DNA from: Desulfomicrobium baculatum DSM 4028
GTDB lineage: Bacteria; Desulfobacterota; Desulfovibrionia; Desulfovibrionales; Desulfomicrobiaceae
NCBI RefSeq assembly: GCF_000023225.1
Contig: NC_013173.1
Location: forward strand, 994,501-1,058,500
DNA: 64,000 bases
Direction: 5' to 3'
The notes beneath the pieces were generated by a model, which worked only from the letters and a program-made list of their open reading frames with translations, made no database searches and was not told the DNA's origin. The translations under genes and the position numbers were made by a program. Below, piece after piece: positions 55,941 through 64,000 of this stretch; position 1 is the first letter of the stretch; every line of letters starts with the position of its first letter.

Positions 55941-56675
55941 CTAGGCCTTGCTTCTGGAAGTCGAGCCGAAGAGCTTGGCGAACATGGCCTTGCGGTTCAT
56001 GAGCCCAGGCGTGGTGGCTGCGGCCACCGCAAAGTCGTGAAACTTCTGCGGTGCCATCTGGTAGAGGTAGATGACCCTGGTCGAATCGGCGTCGCCCAAC
56101 ACCGCGTCAGGGAATTTCTTCTGCACCTCGGCCAGACGTTTTTCAGCCAAAGCCAACATCTCGTCCCGATCTCCGAAGTTCATTGTTCCGGTCGGGCAGG
56201 CCTGCACGCAGGCGGGTTTGAGGCCGTTCTGCACACGGTCAAGGCACATTGTGCACTTGGTCATGACCTTGGTGGCCGCATCCTGACGCGGAATGTTGTA
56301 GGGGCAGGCTTCGCGGATTTCATCGAAATCAGGCAAATCCTTGGTTTTTTCAGTGAAGGTGATGGCGCCGGTGACCTCGTCCTGCAGAATGGCCGTGTCG
56401 TCATAGGCATCGGCGGTCATTTTGCAGGGGGGTTCGGTGCAATGCCGGCACTGTTCCGGAAAGAAGAGCCAGGCGGCCATGAAGCCCTTGTCGTCGGCAA
56501 CTTCTTTCATGTGCACGGTTTTATAGGTGATGGCCGAAACATCCATGGGGTTCTGGTGCGACCCATGGTTTCTGGTCTGCTCGGCCGGGAGTTTGTTCCA
56601 CTGCTTGCATGCGATCTGACAACCGCGGCAGGCCGTACATTTGGTCAGATCGACGAAGAATGATTTTCCTGACAT
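55941..56675 (-). CDS. fdhB: Formate dehydrogenase beta subunit (four [4Fe-4S] ferredoxin-type)
   Basis: A 244-residue electron-transfer subunit. Four cysteine clusters are visible: CTACRGCQIACKQW, CRHCTEPPCK, the isolated Cys in ACPYNIP with CTMCLDRVQ, and CVQACPTG. There is no signal peptide; it would be co-exported with FdhA by the Tat route. No cytochrome or membrane gamma subunit follows, as in the soluble periplasmic FdhAB of Desulfovibrio. It starts nine bases after the fdhA stop. Confidence 0.94.
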   Translation of the reverse strand: MSGKSFFVDLTKCTACRGCQIACKQWNKLPAEQTRNHGSHQNPMDVSAITYKTVHMKEVADDKGFMAAWLFFPEQCRHCTEPPCKMTADAYDDTAILQDEVTGAITFTEKTKDLPDFDEIREACPYNIPRQDAATKVMTKCTMCLDRVQNGLKPACVQACPTGTMNFGDRDEMLALAEKRLAEVQKKFPDAVLGDADSTRVIYLYQMAPQKFHDFAVAAATTPGLMNRKAMFAKLFGSTSRSKA

Positions 56676-56684
56676 ATTGGCTCC

Positions 56685-59600
56685 TTACGCTTTCTTCACG
56701 TTGACCATGAAGGCCTTGGTTTCCGGGATGCCGGTGTTCGGATCGCCGACAGCAGGAGTCAGCAGGTTGGCCGCATCCCCGCCGTCCTTGGGCCAGACCC
56801 AACCGTAGTGCCAGGGGATACCCACGACATGGACAGGGTTGCCCATGACGTCAAAAGGCTTCAAGCGCTTGGTGACGATGGCGATGGCCCAGAGCTGTCC
56901 GCGCGGATTCTCCAGAATGACCTTTTCGCCGTTCTTGATCCCTTTGAGTTCAGCCAGTTCCTCGCTCATTTCGCAGAACATCTGCGGCTGGGCTTCCGTC
57001 AGCCAGGGCAGCCAGCGGGTCAGTACGCCCGTCTGCCAGTGCTCGGTGACCCGGTACGAGGTGCACACGAACGGGAAGCGCGGGTCGCAGGTGGTGCGCT
57101 TGTGAGCGTCTTCGGCAAACATGAGGGCCGTGGGGCTGTTGAGCTGCGTGGAGAAGGGATGCTCGGTGACCGGACATTCCAGGGGTTCGTAGTATTCGGG
57201 CAACGGACCGTCGTTGAGGCCCGGGCCATAGATCTGTCCCACGCCATGCTTCTGCATGATGAAGGGATACTTGGCGCCTGCGTCTCCGCCGCCATCGACC
57301 ACGTCGATGAGCCACTTCTTGTTCGCGCCGTCCCATGCCAGGACAGGCTTCTGCGGTGCCCAGGGTTTGCCGGTCATGTCGACGGAAGCCCTGTTGTAGA
57401 TGATGCGGCGGTTGACCGGCCAGGACCAGGTCCATCCGGGGAAGAGGCCGATATTGGCCTGTTCCGGGGTCTGGGTCTTGTCGCGGCGTTCGGACATGTT
57501 GCCCTTGTCGGTGTAGGAGGCGGTGTAGATCCAGTTACCGGCGCAGGTCGAGCCGTCGGCCTGCAGCATCACGAAGCTCGGAACCTGGCTGCCCGCTTTG
57601 TACACGGTTTCCTTGCCGTCAGCGCCCTTGATGGTCGTGTCTTTCAGGAAGTAACCGTTGATGAGCTTTGCGACCTTGTGCGGATCGAAAACGTGTCCAT
57701 CGCCCCAATCGTCGACGTTGAGGCCGAGGACCGGATCGGGGAACGCGCCCTTTTCCTTCTCGTACAGCTCGCGGATTTTGAGCGCCAGTTCATAGATGAT
57801 GTCGCCGTCGGGCTTGGACTCGCCCATGGGCTTGGGACCGGCGTAGCGCCACTGCATCCAGCGGCCGGAGTTGGAGATGGAGCCTTCCTTTTCTACCGAG
57901 ACCGAGCAGGGCAGGAAGAAGACTTCGGTCTTGATCTTCTTGGGATCAACGCCCGGGCCCTTCCAGAAGGAACCAGTCTCGTTCTCGAACAAGTTGACGT
58001 TGACCATCCAGTCCAGCTTGGACAGGGCTTCGCGGGTCTTGTTGGAGTCCGCGCCACTGGCGGCGGGGTTCATGCCCCAGGCGAAGAAGCCCTTGAACTG
58101 GCCTTTGAGCATCTTATCGAAGAGTACCAGCCAGGAGGCATTCTGTCCTACATCGAGCTTGGGCATCCAGGTGTAGGCGGTGGGCAGGTCGGCTTCCTTG
58201 TAGAAGGACTTGAGCAGGCTGGCTAAGTACTTGGGTTTGTGCTGCCACCAGTTGACGCTCTTGGGGTCCTTGCTGACCGGAGTGTTGGCCTTGTTGTAGT
58301 CTTCCAGGGTCGCCCAGTTGGCACGCGGGGTGGCCATGTAACCGGGGATGATGTGGAAGAGCAGGGCCTGGTCGGTGGAGCCCTGGACGTTGGATTCGCC
58401 GCGCAGCGCGTTCACGCCGCCGCCGGCCACGCCCATGTTGCCCAGCAGCAGCTGGATGATGCTCATGGCGCGTATGTTCTGCACGCCGACGGTGTGCTGG
58501 GTCCAGCCCATGGCATACAGGATGGTGCCTGCCTTGTCCGGTTTGCCCGTGGCGGTGTACGCCTTGTAGAAGGCCAGCAGCTGGTCTTCGGGAGAACCGG
58601 AGATGGCGGAAACTTTCTTGGAGTCGTAACGCTCGTAGTGTTTTTTCAGGATCTGATACACGCAGCGGGGATCTTTCAAGGTCATGTCCCGCTTGGGCAC
58701 GCCGTTCTCGTCCATTTCAAAGTCCCAGGACTTCTTGTCGTACTTGCGTCCAGCCTCGTCGAAGCCGGAGAACAGGCCGTCCTTGAAGCTGAAATCCTTG
58801 GAAACGAGAAAAGAGGCGTTGGTATAGTGGAGAACGTATTCCTTCTGAGTCAGGTCATTGTCCAGAATGTACTTGATCATGCCGCCCAGGACACCGATGT
58901 CGGAGCCCGACCGCAGGGGAACGTACATGTCCGACTTGGAGGAGGTGCGGGTGTAACGCGGGTCGACGTGAATGACCGTCGCGCCTGCTTCCTGCGCCCT
59001 GGTGACCCATTTCCAACAGATGGGGTGGTTTTCGGCAGCGTTGCTGCCCATTATCAAAATGCAATCACTGTTCTTGAAGTCGATCCAGTGGTTGGTCATC
59101 GCGCCGCGTCCGAACGACTCTGCCAGAGCCGCAACAGTTGCGCTGTGTCAAATACGGGCCTGATGCTCTATGTACGTTAGCCCCAGACTGCGCAGGAAGG
59201 CCTGGTAGATCCAGCATTCCTCGTTGTCCATGGCGGCCGAGCCGACGGAGGCCAGGCCTTCGGTGCGGTTGACGACTTCGCCCTTGGCGTTCTTTTCGGT
59301 GAAGGATTCGTCACGGACTTTCTTGACGCGCTTGGCGATCTCCGTGATGGCCCAATCCCAGCTCTTTTCTTCCCACTTGTCGCTGCCGGGTGCACGGTAC
59401 TGCACCTTGGTGATGCGCTGGGGATTTTCCGCCAGCTGGTAAATGGCCGCGCCTTTGGCACAGAGGGCGCCTTCGTTGATGGGATGATCCGGGTCGCCTT
59501 CGATGTTTATGGCGCGCCCTGTTTTCTCGTCGGTGGTGACGATGAGTCCGCAGCCTACCGAACAGTAGCAGCAGACCGAGGTGGTTTCCTTGCCTTTGCG

Positions 59601-59720
59601 CAAGCTCAAAAGCTGAGCATGGGCCTTGGTCGGCGCCAGGTCAAACCCGAGGCCCCCGAAGGCCGTGACCGCTGTCGCAGCGGCCGTGAGTTTGACGAAT
59701 TCTCTTCTTCCCAGTTTCAT
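56685..59720 (-). CDS. fdhA: Selenocysteine-containing formate dehydrogenase alpha subunit (in-frame UGA)
   Basis: 1011 residues if the in-frame TGA at 59148-59150 is read as Sec191. Upstream the reading frame runs 190 residues from ATG 59720, with a Tat signal (GRREFVKLTAAATAV) and a C-x2-C-x3-C...C [4Fe-4S] site (C50, C53, C57, C87). After the TGA the sequence HSATVAALAESFGRGAMTNHW continues the catalytic segment, as in SeCys FDHs. The molybdopterin domains follow (GSNAAENHPICWKW; YAMGWTQHTVG; PVTEHPFSTQLNSP). It is probably a periplasmic W/Mo enzyme oxidising formate. Confidence 0.96.
59107..59150 (-). promoter_or_regulatory. Bacterial SECIS element of fdhA
   Basis: Just after UGA (59148-59150), an mRNA hairpin forms with a GGCUCU-type apical loop starting at the same distance from the UGA (position 21) as in E. 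coli fdhF. It would recruit SelB-Sec-tRNA. No sel genes lie in the window. Confidence 0.8.
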
Positions 59721-60046
59721 GCAGTTCCTCCTGACAATGTTTCTGGTGTTTACCTACCACGAATTTCCCGGCCGAGGCGCAATTGCAGCCACCGGCCCGA
59801 AGGGAGAACGGAATCGAACCTCAGAGGTGCCACGGGCCGGGCTACCCTGCTTCCAATTATCCTCACGCGGACGCGTCTGGTCAGAACCGGACGAAGGTCA
59901 AAACCAAGTCCGGAAAAGGGCAGCATGGACTGCGTCCGGGAAGGTTTTGATTCCTGCGTGAAAGATGTGGATACTTTCGATGCGTTTTCCGATTTTTTCA
60001 TGTTTATGCATATGCATGAAAAAAAGAAGCATGTGCAAGAAGATTC
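59721..60046. other. fdhA leader region with strong hairpin
   Basis: 326 bases. On the minus strand, 59790-59844 forms a long hairpin with CCGGCCCG/CGGGCCGG and AGCC/GGCT pairing. Its loop carries GGTTCGATTCC, which resembles a tRNA T-loop, but the flanking T-stem does not pair. It may be a structured 5' leader of fdhA. No gene is supported here. Confidence 0.55.
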
Positions 60047-60907
60047 TTAATCCTCAAAGTCCGGCACCATGGCGCAGAGATATTCGGCCAGGATGGAGAA
60101 TATATCATCGTTCTTGTGATTGTAGCGGAATTCCAATTCCTTGATGTAAAGCGGGAAGTTTCTGGGAGAGATGCCTTTCAAACGTCTGAACCAGTCCTTG
60201 GAGAAGGACCAGAATCCCTTGGAGGAATCTATGAACAGTCCTTTGTCGGCGTGGCGGATGTTGTAGATTGCGGACAGATGACTGCCACCGACCAGCAGCG
60301 CCGCGTACTGCTTGAAGCGGTCCGTGTAGATGATTTTGCCCAGACTGGCGGTCTTCAGATGAAAGTTCATCTTGAAATGGATGATGCTGTCCCCGTCAAG
60401 TTCGGGAATGAGGTCGGCGAATACGTGCGGGCCGCGTTCCACGATGCCGAAAACGGGCATGCGGCCACCGGTCTTCGTGCTCATGTCCAAATGGAATTTT
60501 CCGGATTTCGAGAAATCAAGGCCCTCGATGGAGCGGATGATCAGGCGTGCGTCCAGGGAATGCGCCAGGATGGCCATGCGCAGGGTGGTCGCCGCCTTGT
60601 AGGCGGTGTTGTAGGTGATGCCGAGCTGTTCCGCCATGCGGCCCGTGGGCACCTCCAGTTCGAAGAGTTTGATGAGGCGCAGCCATTGCTGGGCGGAAAG
60701 ATTGCCGTTGTTTATGAAGCGCTGGCTGAAGTCGTGAAAGGTGTACGAACAGCGGGAGCAACGCCGCTTGCCGTCCCGCAAGGAATAGAGTTTGCGGCTG
60801 CGGCATTTGGGGCAAAATCGTTGATGGTTTTTCCAGCAAAATTGCAACATAAACTTTTTTGCTGAATTTTCATTTTTTACTATATTTTCAAAATCTTGAA
60901 AATTCAT
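60047..60907 (-). CDS. IS1595 family transposase-like protein
   Basis: A 286-residue protein. An N-terminal zinc ribbon CPKCRSRKLYSLRDGKRRCSRC (about 34-55) and helix-turn-helix are followed by a DDE-type core: HLDMSTKTGG, IIYTDRFKQY and ELEFRYNHKND. The family is IS1595. I see no terminal inverted repeats or target duplication around it, and there is only one copy. It may be a solitary, possibly domesticated transposase. It lies upstream of fdhA on the same strand. Confidence 0.85.
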   Translation of the reverse strand: MNFQDFENIVKNENSAKKFMLQFCWKNHQRFCPKCRSRKLYSLRDGKRRCSRCSYTFHDFSQRFINNGNLSAQQWLRLIKLFELEVPTGRMAEQLGITYNTAYKAATTLRMAILAHSLDARLIIRSIEGLDFSKSGKFHLDMSTKTGGRMPVFGIVERGPHVFADLIPELDGDSIIHFKMNFHLKTASLGKIIYTDRFKQYAALLVGGSHLSAIYNIRHADKGLFIDSSKGFWSFSKDWFRRLKGISPRNFPLYIKELEFRYNHKNDDIFSILAEYLCAMVPDFED

Positions 60908-60963
60908 TTATGAAAAATCCTGTGCAAAATTGTGGGTAATAACGATTATGTGCTTTTTGACGG

Positions 60964-60985
60964 ATATCTTATTTAGACAAGATAT
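60964..60985. promoter_or_regulatory. Inverted repeat in the spacer before the transposase and LivJ-like genes
   Basis: ATATCTT (60964-60970) and AAGATAT (60979-60985) are perfect 7-bp arms around eight bases. It lies 57 bases upstream of the transposase start and 183 upstream of the plus-strand lipoprotein, in an AT-rich divergent promoter region, and resembles an operator. The regulator is unknown. Confidence 0.45.
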
Positions 60986-61167
60986 GTTTGGATTAGATTC
61001 TGTCACAAAAGACATAACGCCTCGTGATCACAAGGAGGAAACTCATGGTTTTGCACAGAATACAGCCCTTGCTCCGCGAGAGCAAGCCTCGGAGTTTCAG
61101 TGGCGCATGCTGTTTTTTTTAGCTAATCAAGATCCGAGCATATAACGATTTCCCCAAGGAGGCTGAT

Positions 61168-62394
61168 GTGCGCGGAGGATTGCGGATTCTTCTTTTGGCG
61201 TTGTGCGCGTTGTGGCTGGCGTCCTGCCAGGATGCGGAGGTCCAGATTCCTCTCGCCCCGGTTCAGCTCGGAGTGACCGATAGCGAAGTCATTTTCGGGT
61301 CTTCCCTGGCCTTGCAGGGGCACGCCGGATATTTGGGGCAGGAAACGCTGCGCGGAGCAATGAGTTATTTGCAGCACGTCAACGAACAGGGCGGAGTGCA
61401 TGGACGGACAATACGTGTCATCACCCGAGACGATTCCTACGATCCGCCGAAGTGCCTGGAAAACACCCAGCGTTTTCTCATCGAGGATCAGGTCTTTGGG
61501 CTTTTCTGCTATGTGGGCACCCCGACCACGGTCAAAATCCTGCCTTTGGTGGAAGAGGCGCAGGTTCCGCTGCTAGGTATGTTCACCGGGGCCAATGCGC
61601 TGCGCGAACCCTTCATGCCTTACCTTATCAATGTTCGCGCTTCGTACTATCAGGAAACCAACGCTGCGGTGGAGCATCTGGTGCAGGATCTCAAACTGAC
61701 CCGCATCGCGGTCTTCTACCAATACGACGCCTTCGGCTTCGACGGTCTGACCGGTACGGAACTGGCGCTCAAGCGGTTTGGACTGGAGCCCGTGGCCAGA
61801 GGAAGCTATGTGCGCGGCACGCATGACATCAGCGAGGGCCTGCAGCGTATCCGAGAATCCGGGGCCGAGGCCGTGGTCATGATCGGCACATCGGACCCAT
61901 GCGCGAACTTCATCAGAAAATCTCTTGAAAACGATTACGCACCCATTTTTTACATGGTCTCCTTTGTGGGCGCCAAGGAGTTGTCGCGCAACCTCTTGCA
62001 GTCCGAGACGAGTCGTGTGGACGTGATCATGTCCCAGGTCGTGCCACCGCCCCTGAGTCGCGACGGCACCGTGGCTGAAAGTGCAAAGGAATTCGCGCAG
62101 TTGCTGGAGAAATATTTTCCTGGCGAGGAGCCAAACTTTGTCGGGTTCGAGGGGTATATCAATGCCAAGGTCCTCGTGGAGGGACTCCGGCGGGCCGGAC
62201 GGGATTTGAGCCGCCAATCCTTTCTGGAGGCCATCACCTCCATGACGGATTTTTCTCTGGGCGGTGACGTCGGGCTGACTTTCGGCCCCCAGGATCATCA
62301 GGGCATGGACAAGGTCTACTTCACCCGCCTGCGTGAAGGCCGGTTCATACTCCTCGACGATTGGACGCAGCTTGTCAGGGAGGGGCGCCGATGA
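61168..62394 (+). CDS. Branched-chain amino acid-type ABC binding lipoprotein
   Basis: A 408-residue LivJ-like periplasmic binding protein with a lipoprotein signal peptide (lipobox WLASC, C20) and the type I binding-protein pattern (VIFGSSLALQGHAGYLGQETLRGAMSYLQHVNEQGGVHGR; YYQETNAAVEHL; RIAVFYQYDAFGFDGL). No ABC ATPase or permease is adjacent; instead it overlaps a sensor kinase by four bases (ATGA), suggesting a ligand-sensing partner. GTG start with AAGGAGG upstream. Confidence 0.88.
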   Translation: MRGGLRILLLALCALWLASCQDAEVQIPLAPVQLGVTDSEVIFGSSLALQGHAGYLGQETLRGAMSYLQHVNEQGGVHGRTIRVITRDDSYDPPKCLENTQRFLIEDQVFGLFCYVGTPTTVKILPLVEEAQVPLLGMFTGANALREPFMPYLINVRASYYQETNAAVEHLVQDLKLTRIAVFYQYDAFGFDGLTGTELALKRFGLEPVARGSYVRGTHDISEGLQRIRESGAEAVVMIGTSDPCANFIRKSLENDYAPIFYMVSFVGAKELSRNLLQSETSRVDVIMSQVVPPPLSRDGTVAESAKEFAQLLEKYFPGEEPNFVGFEGYINAKVLVEGLRRAGRDLSRQSFLEAITSMTDFSLGGDVGLTFGPQDHQGMDKVYFTRLREGRFILLDDWTQLVREGRR

Positions 62395-64000
62395 AGCCGT
62401 ACGCACGCATTTCGCTCAAGAACAAGATATTCGCCTCCATCCTGGCCGTTATCCTCATCATCAGCGTGACCATCGCGCTCCTGGCCCGCTGGATCCTCAT
62501 TTCCGGACTGACCAAGGAGCTGGAGCTGCGCGGTATTGCAGTAGCCCACTCCATTGCCGAACGAGGCGGCGGGTTTGTTCTCGACAAGAACTATTCGGAG
62601 TTGCTCAGCCTCATTTTCGAAGAAGCGCGCCTGCGGGAACGCCAGCACATGATCAATTACATCTTCGTGCTCGATCGCAGCGAAAAGGTTCTCTCCCACA
62701 CCTTCACGGTGCCTTTTCCCGGCCCCTTGAGCACTGCCAACCCGGTGCTCGAAGGAAAAATGAACAGCGTGCGTCTGGTCGCGGTGGGAGCGCAGACCTC
62801 CTACGACATCGCCGTGTCGATGAACGAGGGCCTGTACCGCATTGGAACGGTGCACGTGGGCCTGAGCAAGGAGCATATCGACAAACTCGTTTCCAAGCTC
62901 AGATTCATGTTCCTGGGGTTCATATCGGCGGTCATCATCATCATCTTTTATGTCAGCCATCGCATTTCGCGCTACATAACCAGTCCGATTTCTCGCCTGA
63001 CGAACATTTCGGATGAACTCAGCCGGGGAAATTTCGATGTGCATCTGGACCTTGGCGAGGACCTTGACTGGGCGGTGACCAACTGCCCGGCCTACAAGGA
63101 CACCAACATGCCCTGCTGGCATTTTGATGAACAGGGGCGCAAATCCCTCAAATCCAAGGGCAAGACCGGCCAGGTCTGCGCGACCTGTCTCTTCTATCGC
63201 AAGCGGGAGGGGGACGAGGTCATCCAGCTCGCCGACTCGTTCATGAGCATGGTCTGGTCCATCCGTCTCTACCGCAAGCGTCTGCAGGAATCGGAGATGA
63301 AGTACCGCTCCCTCTTTGACTCCGGCCCCGACCCCATTTTTGTCGTGGACTGCAACACGGACCGGATACTCGACGCCAACCCCAGAGCCGAGGAGCTGTA
63401 CGAGTATTCCAAGGGCGAACTGCTGGGCGTGTCTTTCATGGTGCTGGGACACGACCAGGTCCGGGAATGCCTGAACTCTCTCAATGAGGCGCAGACGAAC
63501 AGCGGCTGCGTCTATTATCCGAAGGTGCTGCACTACAAAAAGGGCGAACGCCCCTTTTACGTCAACATGCACGCCTGCCCCATCAGCTACGGGGGCACTC
63601 ACGCCATGATCGTGGCCGTGACCGACATCACCGAGATGATGGAGAAGGACGCACAGCTCGTGCAGGCGGCCAAGATGAAGACTCTGGGCGAAATGAGCGC
63701 GGGCATCGCCCACGAGATCAACCAGCCCTTGAACGCCATCAAGATGGGCAGCGAGTATCTGAACCTGCTCATCGAGCAGAACCGGCAGGTGACCGAAACC
63801 CAGATCCGGGACATGGCCACGGAAATCAGCCAGCAGGTGGACCGGGCCACGGACATCATCAACAACCTGCGAGCCTTCGGCAAAAAGTCCGGACTGGTCA
63901 TGGAGCGGGTGGACATGAACGAGCCCATCCGTGGGGTGCTGTCCATCATCGGCCGTCAGTTCTCCATCCAGCGCATCACCATCCGCCTGGAGCTGGGCGA
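62391..64000 (+). CDS. Membrane sensor histidine kinase with HAMP, four-cysteine insert, PAS and HisKA (cut by window edge)
   Basis: An open frame of at least 536 residues from ATG 62391. Two membrane helices (about 12-35 and 171-188) flank a sensing domain. A HAMP-like segment (ISRLTNISDELSRGNF) is followed by an insert with C232, C242 and the pair C263/C266, then a PAS domain (about 300-415) and HisKA (GIAHEINQPLN, H441). The gene runs out of the window before the ATPase domain. It overlaps the LivJ-like gene, so the pair probably forms a periplasmic-binding-protein-linked sensor. Confidence 0.9.
   Translation, partial: MKPYARISLKNKIFASILAVILIISVTIALLARWILISGLTKELELRGIAVAHSIAERGGGFVLDKNYSELLSLIFEEARLRERQHMINYIFVLDRSEKVLSHTFTVPFPGPLSTANPVLEGKMNSVRLVAVGAQTSYDIAVSMNEGLYRIGTVHVGLSKEHIDKLVSKLRFMFLGFISAVIIIIFYVSHRISRYITSPISRLTNISDELSRGNFDVHLDLGEDLDWAVTNCPAYKDTNMPCWHFDEQGRKSLKSKGKTGQVCATCLFYRKREGDEVIQLADSFMSMVWSIRLYRKRLQESEMKYRSLFDSGPDPIFVVDCNTDRILDANPRAEELYEYSKGELLGVSFMVLGHDQVRECLNSLNEAQTNSGCVYYPKVLHYKKGERPFYVNMHACPISYGGTHAMIVAVTDITEMMEKDAQLVQAAKMKTLGEMSAGIAHEINQPLNAIKMGSEYLNLLIEQNRQVTETQIRDMATEISQQVDRATDIINNLRAFGKKSGLVMERVDMNEPIRGVLSIIGRQFSIQRITIRLELG

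Noticed and set aside
59781-59860. Possible tRNA (selC) suggested by GGTTCGATTCC on the minus strand
   Set aside because: The bases either side of the T-loop-like sequence do not pair as a T stem, there is no matching acceptor stem, and no UCA anticodon arm is in place.

Overview
The window is a GC-rich bacterial chromosome segment of about 60 genes. It probably comes from a sulfate-reducing deltaproteobacterium of the Desulfovibrionales (Desulfovibrio/Desulfomicrobium type). Pointers to this are a CooA-CooC-CooS carbon monoxide dehydrogenase cluster, a periplasmic two-subunit selenocysteine formate dehydrogenase, an accessory N-type ATP synthase operon and many sensor kinases. The taxonomic call is an inference from gene content, not from a marker gene.

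Layout. 1-12 kb: an HNH endonuclease cut by the left edge, a tRNA with CAU anticodon, a thioredoxin-reductase-like flavoprotein, a receiver/histidine-kinase protein, an adenosine-specific kinase family protein, a glycine-zipper lipoprotein, L-serine dehydratase, a DUF493 protein, tRNA-Lys(CUU), a Bcr/CflA exporter, a BASS transporter, a PilZ protein and two unrecognised proteins. 12.5-20 kb: an APC permease, then a minus-strand thiamin salvage and precursor-uptake cluster (TPP riboswitch, thiM, thiE, thiD, thiZ, thiX, thiY), with a structured repeat lodged between thiX and thiY. 19-24 kb: a PAPS-reductase-like protein and cooA/cooC/cooS, with a CooA-type operator upstream of cooS. 24-34 kb: isoprenoid precursor genes ispG, ispA and dxs, with xseA, xseB and a LytM peptidase, proS, an ADP-ribosylglycohydrolase-like gene and a truncated DUF1016 gene. 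34-42 kb: a complete N-ATPase operon (beta, epsilon, Q, R, a, c, b, alpha, gamma) preceded by a DUF2254 membrane protein. 42-55 kb: stress and small-enzyme genes (Usp, pirin, rhodanese, RluA-type synthase, tautomerase, cupin), a solitary trpB with a terminator in its leader, a large hybrid kinase, cobH, and a metal-binding-domain/DUF3592/monooxygenase set. 55-64 kb: methionine aminopeptidase, fdhA (in-frame UGA read as Sec) and fdhB, an IS1595-like transposase gene, and a LivJ-like lipoprotein overlapping a sensor kinase that runs off the right edge.

The most unusual structure is a dispersed intergenic element of about 175-180 bp present three times (15043-15222, 45684-45858, 53611-53785). 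Each copy has an outer inverted repeat of 25-28 bp, an inner hairpin of 13-14 bp, and two strongly conserved unpaired boxes. The stems differ in sequence between copies yet keep pairing, while the unpaired boxes are nearly invariant. In one copy the core is flipped relative to an otherwise collinear flank. I do not recognise this family, and no mobility gene lies beside any copy.

Functional links: CO oxidation (CooS) and formate oxidation (FdhAB) provide electrons and are likely regulated separately. The N-ATPase carries a sodium-type c-subunit motif. The thiamin genes are salvage-type under a TPP riboswitch. The dxs, ispA and ispG genes supply the MEP isoprenoid pathway.
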